DNA of 20,474 bases from Flavobacteriales bacterium UBA5692 (GTDB taxonomy: Bacteria > Bacteroidota > Bacteroidia > Flavobacteriales_D > Sanyastnellaceae). This document shows positions 14,322 to 20,474 of this stretch, one piece after another; within the stretch, counting starts at the first letter, position 1, and each line of letters opens with the position of its first letter. The translations under genes were made by a program, and so were the position numbers. Under the pieces are notes generated by a model. The model had not been told where the DNA came from. It saw only the letters and a list, made by a program, of their open reading frames with translations, and searched no databases. The stretch is from contig DIHQ01000078.1 of NCBI GenBank assembly GCA_002420235.1, positions 1 through 20,474 on the forward strand, in the 5' to 3' direction.

Positions 14322-16943
14322 GTTTGGTGCTGTATTGCCTGAAACCACTTTTTTGATTTCATTTAGCCTCATCAATGCTTCCACTGGTGTTAAGTTATCG
14401 ATATTTAGATTTAGGATTTGGTCGCGTACTTGTTCCAAAACTGGGTCGTCTAATTGGAAAATGCTAAGTTGTAAATCCGAAGCATTCGGCGTTTTAATCG
14501 ATTGAGCTGCGGATCCGATCTCGTCGATGTGATCTAGTTGCTTGCGGCTCGATTCCAATTGCTTAAGTACTTCTTGGGCCCGACGCAAAATGACCCTGGG
14601 CATGCCCGCTAACTGAGCTACGTTTATACCGAACGAGTGGTTACTGCCGCCTTTGGCAAGTTTTCGAAGGAATATAATTTTGCCGTCCACTTCGCGGACT
14701 GTAACATTCAGATTCACGATGCGGCGAAACCGCGCTTGCATGGCGTTCAACTCGTGGTAGTGCGTGGCGAAAAGGGTCAAAGGCTTGTGGGCATGTTGGT
14801 GCAGATACTCGGTAATGGACCAAGCGATGCTGACACCATCATACGTGCTCGTTCCCCGACCAATTTCATCCATAAGTACCAAGCTCCTCGGTGTGAGATT
14901 ATTCAGAATGGAAGCTGTTTCATTCATTTCAACCATGAACGTTGATTCCCCTGAGGAGATGTTATCCGACGCTCCAACTCGCGTGAAGATGCGGTCAAGG
15001 ATGCCTAGATCAGCGAAGGTTGCGGGTACAAAACCTCCCATTTGTGCCATAAGGCAAATGAGCCCGGTTTGTCGAAGCAACGCGGATTTGCCGGCCATAT
15101 TAGGCCCGGTAATCATGAATATTTGGTTGCCATCAGGATGCAGCGTGACGTCGTTAGCAATGTACGGTTCGCCGTGTTTTAACGCCCGCTCGATGACCGG
15201 GTGACGTCCGTTTTTAATTTGGATGCCTTGCGCATTGCTTAATCGGGGGCGGACGTAATTATTGTCAATGGCCGCTTGGGCCATGCCGGTTAGGGCATCC
15301 AATGCTCCAATGACATTTGCATTTTGTTGGAGGTTGCCAATTTCTTCAGCTGCGGCTTGAACCAAAGCCTGAAAACAAGCTAGTTCAACTGAAGCAGTGC
15401 GCTCCTGAGCGTCCAAGATTTTAGTTTCAAGTTCTTTGAGCTCTTCGGTTATATAACGTTCAGCTTGGGTCAGGGTCTGCTTGCGAATCCAATCCGATGG
15501 CACCTTGTCCTTATGGGTATTGCGGACTTCAAGATAATAGCCAAAAACCTGGTTATATGCGATTTTAAGCGATGAAATTCCGGTGCGTTCCGTTTCCCTC
15601 TTACAGATTGCGTCGAGTGAAGTTTGGGCATTGGTTTTCAGCGTGCGCAACTCGTCTAATTCCGTATTGACTCCTTGTTTAATTACTTGGCCCTTTGTTG
15701 CTAAAACGGGCGGATCTTCGACCAATTCAGACCTCAGGCGATGGAGCAATTCGGCACACGGGGTCAGACGTTGGAGGTACGGCAGAAGTGGCGTCACCTC
15801 AGCCGCCAATGAATCTATTGATTCGACGGCTTCTACGCCTTTGCGCAGTTGACTTAGTTCTCGGGGATTGATTCGCCCAGTGCTTGCTTTCGATGCCAAT
15901 CGCTCGAGATCGCCGGTAGACTTAAATAGCGATTGGAATCCCTTGCGCAAATCTTCTTCGCCATTCAGGCATTCAACTGCATTCAAACGTTGATTTATGG
16001 CATCGACATCGGTCAGTGGCATGATAAGCCATCTGCGAAGCGTTCGTGCGCCCATGGGTGATCCGGTGCGGTCAATTGTCTGAGCAAGTGAGGTGCCATC
16101 TGAGTGGTTGGGTTCAACTAATTCGAGGTTGCGGATGGTGAATCTGTCCAACCACAAGGTGCCGTCTTCCCTGAGTGTGCGAATGGTACGAACGTGCTTC
16201 GGTCGGTCGTGCTTGGCGTGGTCGAGGTAGTGTAAGACTGCACCAGCCGTGAGCAAAGCGAGAGGTCTATCGTCAAGTTCAAACCCCTTTAAAGATTTAT
16301 TGTCGAATTGCTTTTGAACGCGTTCTTTAGCATAGTCAGGTTTAAAGACCCAGTCATCTAATCTGCTCAAATGCCAGTCGCTGCCGAATGATTCGGTAAA
16401 CGCTTTTGCTTGCCCATTGAGAACCAGAATCTCAGTGGGTTGATGTGCACGAAGTAATCGGTCGACCAGCGCCTGGTTACCTTGTGCTGTAGCAAAGTCT
16501 CCGGTGGAAATATCGAGGAGGGCGAGTCCGCAAATACTTTTGTCATTGTAAACAGCAGCGAGGTAGTTATCCGACCGAGCGTCGAGTACCTGGTCGTGAA
16601 ATGCAACCCCCGGAGTTACCAGTTCCGTGACACCGCGTTTGACGATGCCAACGGCTTTCTTTGGGTCCTCAAGTTGGTCACATACTGCAACGCGGTGACC
16701 AGCTCGAACTAGTTTCGGGAGGTAGGTGTCCAGTGAATGGTGCGGAAACCCCGCAAGTTCCACTTCGCTCGCACTGCCATTTCCCCGCTTGGTCAGCACG
16801 ATGTCTAAGATGTTAGCGGCTTTCACAGCGTCAACTCCGAAGGTTTCGTAGAAATCACCCACTCGAAACAGGAGCAACGCCTCAGGATAATCGGCTTTAA
16901 CCCGATTGTACTGCTGCATGAGGGGTGTCGCTTTCTTGGCCAT
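14295..16943 (-). CDS. mutS: DNA mismatch repair protein MutS
   Basis: 882 residues, full length. MutS recognises base mismatches and small loops and starts repair with MutL. The mismatch-binding Phe-X-Glu is visible at 31-33 (GDFYETF). Connector, lever and clamp regions span roughly 130-560. The ATPase has Walker A GPNMAGKSALLRQ at about 613-625, GESTFMVEM, Walker B LVLMDEIGRGTSTYDG with Asp692-Glu693, and FATHYHEL. A QLSIFQL motif near the C-terminus looks like a sliding-clamp-binding peptide. Walker A has Ala-Gly-Lys-Ser-Ala, as I recall for Bacteroidota MutS1. It follows clpX by 5 bases in the clpP-clpX-mutS run. The 3' end overlaps the end of the alanine-dehydrogenase-family gene on the other strand by 27 bases. 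Confidence 0.97.
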   Translation of the reverse strand: MAKKATPLMQQYNRVKADYPEALLLFRVGDFYETFGVDAVKAANILDIVLTKRGNGSASEVELAGFPHHSLDTYLPKLVRAGHRVAVCDQLEDPKKAVGIVKRGVTELVTPGVAFHDQVLDARSDNYLAAVYNDKSICGLALLDISTGDFATAQGNQALVDRLLRAHQPTEILVLNGQAKAFTESFGSDWHLSRLDDWVFKPDYAKERVQKQFDNKSLKGFELDDRPLALLTAGAVLHYLDHAKHDRPKHVRTIRTLREDGTLWLDRFTIRNLELVEPNHSDGTSLAQTIDRTGSPMGARTLRRWLIMPLTDVDAINQRLNAVECLNGEEDLRKGFQSLFKSTGDLERLASKASTGRINPRELSQLRKGVEAVESIDSLAAEVTPLLPYLQRLTPCAELLHRLRSELVEDPPVLATKGQVIKQGVNTELDELRTLKTNAQTSLDAICKRETERTGISSLKIAYNQVFGYYLEVRNTHKDKVPSDWIRKQTLTQAERYITEELKELETKILDAQERTASVELACFQALVQAAAEEIGNLQQNANVIGALDALTGMAQAAIDNNYVRPRLSNAQGIQIKNGRHPVIERALKHGEPYIANDVTLHPDGNQIFMITGPNMAGKSALLRQTGLICLMAQMGGFVPATFADLGILDRIFTRVGASDNISSGESTFMVEMNETASILNNLTPRSLVLMDEIGRGTSTYDGVSIAWSITEYLHQHAHKPLTLFATHYHELNAMQARFRRIVNLNVTVREVDGKIIFLRKLAKGGSNHSFGINVAQLAGMPRVILRRAQEVLKQLESSRKQLDHIDEIGSAAQSIKTPNASDLQLSIFQLDDPVLEQVRDQILNLNIDNLTPVEALMRLNEIKKVVSGNTAPNSECRQEQI

Positions 16944-16948
16944 AAAGC

Positions 16949-18163
16949 TTAGGCCACGCGTAACCCGGACTGCTCGTTATCGACAAAGTGTTTTTCGGCA
17001 AAAGCGCGCGTTACAGTCAGTTCCGTCGTTTTTGATCCCGGCAATTCGAACATGGCATCATTTAATACCGCTTCCATGATACTGCGCAGTCCGCGCGCAC
17101 CGAGTTTGAAATCGACAGCTTTCTCCACCATATAATCCAGCCCCGAGGCATCAAATTTGAGTGTGATACCGTCCATTTTGAACAACTCAATGTACTGTTT
17201 GCAAAGAGCATTTTTAGGCTCGGTGAGAATTTGCCTAAGTGCAGCTGCATCAAGCGGATTTAGGTAGGTAAATACCGGGAAGCGGCCGATGAGTTCGGGA
17301 ATCAATCCAAAGTTCTTCAGGTCCCCTGGAGCGGCGTATTGAAGCAAGTTATCATCATCGACATGGTCTTCTTTGGTTTGGTAACCGATGGACGTACGCT
17401 TGATTCGTCGTTCGATTATTTTTTCAATGCCTGCAAATGCTCCCCCACAAATGAAGAGAATGTTCTTTGTATTTATTGTGATGAGCTTCTGCTCAGGGTG
17501 TTTACGACCACCTTGAGGTGGCACATTGACCTCCGCACCTTCAAGTAATTTCAAGAGGGCTTGTTGGACCCCTTCACCACTCACGTCTCGTGTAATAGAT
17601 GGATTGTCGCTCTTGCGGGCAATCTTATCAATCTCATCGATGAATACGATACCGCGCTCTGTTTGTTCGACGTTATAATCTGCCGCTTGGAGCAAGCGAG
17701 AAAGGACGCTTTCAACATCTTCGCCTACGTACCCCGCTTCTGTCAGGACTGTGGCGTCAGCAATGCAGAAGGGGACATCCAGCATTCGCGCTATGGTGCG
17801 TGCTAGCAAGGTTTTTCCAGTTCCGGTTTCACCAAGAAGCATAACATTGGACTTGTCGATTTCGATTTTTTTGTCCTCCGTAGGATTCAGTATGCGTTTG
17901 TAGTGATTGTACACTGCAACACTGACGGTCCTTTTCGCCTCTTCTTGTCCGATAACGTAGGAGTCTAGGTGAGTCTTGATTTCTTTCGGAAGTTTGAGTG
18001 AAAAGTCGGCGCCAGACGTGACTGTTTTTTTCTCCTCCCGCAAAATGCCATCCGCCTGCTCGATGCAGTGGTCACAGATGTGCCCAGTAACTCCAGCGAT
18101 TAAGACTTCTACGTCTTCTTTGCTGCGCCCGCAGAATGAACAGTGGATGGGGGTTTCACTCAT
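16949..18163 (-). CDS. clpX: ATP-dependent Clp protease ATP-binding subunit ClpX
   Basis: 404 residues. ClpX is the AAA+ hexamer that unfolds substrates and feeds them to ClpP. The N-terminal zinc-binding domain has Cys8, 11, 30 and 33. Then follow Walker A GETGTGKT (111-118), the pore loop GYVGED with Tyr145, Walker B IVFIDEID with Asp176-Glu177, the RKH-type loop GGRKHPEQK, the ClpP-docking region around SIGYQTKED, and GRFPV with the arginine finger. The usual IGF docking tripeptide reads IGY here. It starts 11 bases after clpP and ends 5 before mutS, so it is co-transcribed with both. Confidence 0.97.
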   Translation of the reverse strand: MSETPIHCSFCGRSKEDVEVLIAGVTGHICDHCIEQADGILREEKKTVTSGADFSLKLPKEIKTHLDSYVIGQEEAKRTVSVAVYNHYKRILNPTEDKKIEIDKSNVMLLGETGTGKTLLARTIARMLDVPFCIADATVLTEAGYVGEDVESVLSRLLQAADYNVEQTERGIVFIDEIDKIARKSDNPSITRDVSGEGVQQALLKLLEGAEVNVPPQGGRKHPEQKLITINTKNILFICGGAFAGIEKIIERRIKRTSIGYQTKEDHVDDDNLLQYAAPGDLKNFGLIPELIGRFPVFTYLNPLDAAALRQILTEPKNALCKQYIELFKMDGITLKFDASGLDYMVEKAVDFKLGARGLRSIMEAVLNDAMFELPGSKTTELTVTRAFAEKHFVDNEQSGLRVA

Positions 18164-18174
18164 CGAAGTGATGC

Positions 18175-18852
18175 TTACTTGCGTTCGAGGACTTCGTCAA
18201 TCATACCGTACTTCTTGGCTTCGGAAGCAATCATCCAATAGTCGCGGTCCGAGTCATTCCAAACCTTCTTTTCGGTCTGGCCGCTGTGGTGAGAAATTAT
18301 CGCGTAGAGCTCCTTTTTGAGTTTTTGGATTTCACGGGCTGTTATCTCAATGTCTGAGGCTTGGCCGCTCGCTCCGCCAAGGGGTTGGTGAATCATGACT
18401 CGACTGTGTTTTAGGCCTGTCCGTTTTCCCGCGGTACCAGAGCATAGCAATACGGCACCCATAGATGCTGCCATACCAGTGCAAATGGTAGCTACATCCG
18501 GGCGGATATATTGCATGGTGTCATAGATACCTAGACCTGCGTACACAGAACCGCCGGGGCTGTTAATGTAAATTTGAATATCCTTGCTTGCATCGGTGGA
18601 CTCGAGAAAGAGCAATTGCGCCTGAATGATGTTGGCGATGTAATCATCAATACCGGTGCCCAAGAAGATGATACGGTCTGCCATTAAACGCGAGAAAACA
18701 TCTACTTCACGGAAGGGCATTTGACGCTCTTCAATCACTGTGCGAGTCAGGTTTTCTGGGCCGTATGCATGGGAGATATAATCCCGGACTGTTTGGCTGC
18801 TCATGCCACGGTCTTTAGCGGCATACTTAAGGAATTCGTTGCGATCGGTCAT
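18175..18852 (-). CDS. clpP: ATP-dependent Clp protease proteolytic subunit ClpP
   Basis: 225 residues. ClpP is the serine peptidase barrel of the Clp proteases. The catalytic triad is Ser130 (CTGMAASMGA), His155 (MIHQPLGG) and Asp204 (DRDYW). INSPGGSVYAGLGIYD forms the oxyanion-loop region. The N-terminal lead before TRTVIEERQMPFREVDVFSRLM is about 36 residues and looks like a propeptide or Bacteroidota-type extension. The start at 18852 is preferred because an internal Met17 (MSSQTV) would shorten it with no gain. It is separated from tig by 112 bases, in which no clear terminator is seen, and leads directly into clpX. Confidence 0.97.
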   Translation of the reverse strand: MTDRNEFLKYAAKDRGMSSQTVRDYISHAYGPENLTRTVIEERQMPFREVDVFSRLMADRIIFLGTGIDDYIANIIQAQLLFLESTDASKDIQIYINSPGGSVYAGLGIYDTMQYIRPDVATICTGMAASMGAVLLCSGTAGKRTGLKHSRVMIHQPLGGASGQASDIEITAREIQKLKKELYAIISHHSGQTEKKVWNDSDRDYWMIASEAKKYGMIDEVLERK

Positions 18853-18964
18853 GTTATAAAAGTACTGACGTTTCCCTTATTCCACGAGAGGATTAACGGG
18901 CGATTAGCAATCTTTTGTGAACGAGTGCTCTTGAAAAATACAAACCAACTGAATCAGACAGACT
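18853..18964. other. tig-clpP intergenic spacer
   Basis: These 112 bases separate the end of tig from the start of clpP, the widest gap in the minus-strand run. A near-consensus box (TATTTTTC, minus strand, 18933-18940) could drive clpP, but it lacks the final G and a -33 partner. I see no strong hairpin with a T-run, so read-through from tig is possible. Confidence 0.35.
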
Positions 18965-20320
18965 TCAGCGAACCTTAGCGGCCACTTTGGCGAAATCTTC
19001 AAAAGAGACATTCTTATCTTTAATGGTTACTCGTGGTTTTAGGTTATCCACCACCTTTCGCTCGATGATAATGTCAGCTATGCGCCGTCGCTCCTCGTCA
19101 TTGGCAAGTGCATTTTTGGCAAAATTATCGAGCATTTCACCTTCGAGGGGCATGCCATACTGCGCATATTGTGCGCCAATTACCTTCTTGGCTTCGACCT
19201 CCAATTCCTCGCCACTCACGCGCAAGTCAGCATCTTTCATTATGGCCTGTTGAAGCAATTGCCAGCGCATGGAATCCGCATAGCTAGGGTATTCTTTTTC
19301 CAGCTGCTCATCCGTAAGTGGATTCTCGTTATTCATCTGAATCCAACGTTTCAGAAAGGAGTCGGGCATCTGAATGTTCATGTATTCAATAAGGTCAACG
19401 ACGAAGCGGCGACGAAAAACATGTTCGGCATCGCGATCAAATTGTGACTTCAACTCATCAGCTACTTTTAGGCGGAAGTCCTTATCGTTATTGACGACGT
19501 CTTTGCCAAGTACTTTATCCCACAAACCTTGATCGTTCTCAGCAGGGGTTAAGCGTTTTATCTCTTTGACCTCGAACTTGAAATCACTTGTGAGGCTTTG
19601 GGCCTGTTCGTGAGTTATCCCGAGCATTTTTCCTAAATCTTCATGGCCTTTGGAAACGTCATGCGGGTTGATTCTGCGGTCATCGCCAACCTTTACTCCG
19701 GTTAGGTCCTTCTGGATTTTTTTGTCCTCGAGGTGTTCAAGCGCGATGTTTGAATCGCTTTCGATGCCACCCTCTAGTGGTTCACCGGCGTCGTTCAACT
19801 GCGTAAAGTGGCCAATGAGCAGATCCGTTTCAGTGGCCTCTTCTTGTTCGCTGATGCTGCCATGACGCCGTTTGTGGTCAGTTATCGCTGCTTCAATTGC
19901 CCTTTTATCGACCTTGATGACATGCCGGGTGAATCGAGCACTGCGTCCGAAGGTCAAATTGATTTCTGGCGCGAGGCCTATTTCGTAGGTGAATGTAAAA
20001 TTCTGCGGGTTTTCCCAATTACCAGATGCATCGGTACTGGTTTCTGGGATAGGATTGCCAAGTATTTCCAGTTTTTCTTTGGTGATGTAAGCATTCAACT
20101 CTTCTGAAATAATCTTATTCATCTCATCTGCGAGTACTGGAGCAGCATATTGCTTGCGGATTAAGGCCATGGGGGCCTTCCCTTTGCGAAAGCCTGGATA
20201 AGTCGAGTTTTTGCGGTAATCATCGAGGATTTTCGTCACGCGGTTTTCGTAGTCGATTGGTTCAACGGTTACGGTCAGTCGAGCGTTGAGCTCGTCGATG
20301 TTTTTGCGATCGATTTGCAT
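18965..20320 (-). CDS. tig: Trigger factor
   Basis: 451 residues. Trigger factor is the ribosome-bound chaperone that meets nascent chains at the exit tunnel. The ribosome-docking signature GFRKGKAP lies at 43-50 within the N-terminal domain (1-115). The middle domain (about 150-250) corresponds to the FKBP-like insertion but is strongly diverged: TDLLIGHFTQLNDAGEPLEGG resembles the fold, but the aromatic residues of the isomerase pocket are not obvious. The C-terminal part (about 255-450) is helical and charged, as in the chaperone arms. The start MQIDRKNIDELNARLTVTV is correct for the family. It lies upstream of clpP-clpX, an order widespread in bacteria, and 83 bases after the tRNA-Leu gene. 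Confidence 0.95.
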   Translation of the reverse strand: MQIDRKNIDELNARLTVTVEPIDYENRVTKILDDYRKNSTYPGFRKGKAPMALIRKQYAAPVLADEMNKIISEELNAYITKEKLEILGNPIPETSTDASGNWENPQNFTFTYEIGLAPEINLTFGRSARFTRHVIKVDKRAIEAAITDHKRRHGSISEQEEATETDLLIGHFTQLNDAGEPLEGGIESDSNIALEHLEDKKIQKDLTGVKVGDDRRINPHDVSKGHEDLGKMLGITHEQAQSLTSDFKFEVKEIKRLTPAENDQGLWDKVLGKDVVNNDKDFRLKVADELKSQFDRDAEHVFRRRFVVDLIEYMNIQMPDSFLKRWIQMNNENPLTDEQLEKEYPSYADSMRWQLLQQAIMKDADLRVSGEELEVEAKKVIGAQYAQYGMPLEGEMLDNFAKNALANDEERRRIADIIIERKVVDNLKPRVTIKDKNVSFEDFAKVAAKVR

Positions 20321-20403
20321 GGGCGGTGTAAGAAATCTTTGGGAATGACGTTATCCTTTGCTGGTGGCTTTTGTTAGAACGTTTTTTGTTCTCGTTTTCC
20401 GAA
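20321..20403. other. tRNA-Leu to tig spacer
   Basis: The 83 bases contain a small AT-rich inverted repeat, AGAAC/GTTCT (20376-20380 and 20388-20392) around a homopolymer loop, which could help end the tRNA transcript but is weak. No exact TAnnTTTG box for tig is visible on the minus strand. Confidence 0.3.
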
Positions 20404-20474
20404 TGGTGCGGGTGGAGGGACTCGAACCCACACGCCTCGCGGCACTGGATCCTAAATCCAGCGTGTCTACCAAT
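20404..20474 (-). tRNA. tRNA-Leu(UAG), 5' end beyond window
   Basis: Read on the minus strand, the 3' part of a class II tRNA is clear. It has the anticodon arm CTGGA-TTTAGGA-TCCAG with anticodon TAG (20452-20454), a long variable arm with a GCC/GGC stem, a T-loop TTCGAGT, the acceptor strand CACCCGC, discriminator A and an encoded CCA (20404-20406). The D-arm end TTGGTAGACACG is present; the 5' acceptor half is cut off. The T-stem GTGGG/CCCTC has a T-T mismatch at the second pair. It decodes CUA and probably other CUN leucine codons. Confidence 0.93.

Noticed and set aside
18933..18940. TATTTTTC as clpP promoter
   Set aside because: It lacks the conserved final G of TAnnTTTG and has no -33 partner; kept only as a weak note in the spacer entry.
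1..20474. CRISPR arrays, insertion sequences, integrases, toxin-antitoxin or phage-defence modules
   Set aside because: No direct repeat arrays, terminal inverted repeats, transposase motifs or defence-type domains were found; the gene content is core.

Overview
The window is a dense, chromosomal, housekeeping-type segment from a member of the Bacteroidota, probably a Flavobacteriales-like marine or freshwater lineage. The placement rests on genes restricted to or typical of that phylum: the gliding-motility genes gldD and gldE, the type IX secretion (T9SS) regulator porX, a 29-residue mS38/bS22-like ribosomal peptide, a SPYSR-type outer-membrane protein, and TAnnTTTG-like promoter boxes. No mobile element, CRISPR array, rRNA, phage gene or foreign-looking island is visible.

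Layout. Positions 1-6941 (minus strand) hold mutY, ssb, gldE, gldD, coaX, an outer-membrane beta-barrel gene and a secreted TPR-protein gene that runs off the left edge. The genes abut or overlap by 8 bases in two places, so this looks like one operon, with a likely extra promoter in front of ssb. Divergent from mutY, positions 7057-9668 (plus strand) hold an HU-family DNA-binding protein, a membrane-anchored TPR protein, the 29-residue ribosomal-type peptide (too short for usual gene finders), a hairpin followed by a T-run, and RNase G. RNase G converges with an HD-domain phosphohydrolase (minus strand, start 10907). A 101-base divergent promoter region then leads into porX, tsaE and an alanine-dehydrogenase-family gene (plus strand, 11009-14321). 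The latter overlaps by 27 bases the convergent minus-strand run mutS, clpX, clpP and tig, read from 20320 down to 14295. A partial tRNA-Leu(UAG) lies at the right edge.

How the genes fit together. MutY and MutS are DNA repair proteins and SSB serves replication and repair. HU compacts DNA. RNase G, TsaE, tRNA-Leu and the small basic peptide belong to RNA processing and translation. Trigger factor, ClpP and ClpX form a protein folding and degradation block. GldD, GldE and PorX connect the window to T9SS and gliding. CoaX makes phosphopantothenate for CoA. The points most worth a second look are the PorX locus with its divergent SAMHD1-like HD neighbour, the glutamine in place of the usual catalytic histidine in the alanine-dehydrogenase-like protein, the unannotatable 29-residue gene with its downstream hairpin, a possible (near-)leaderless ssb promoter, and the two uncharacterised envelope genes after coaX. 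I found no clear, wholly new multi-gene system.
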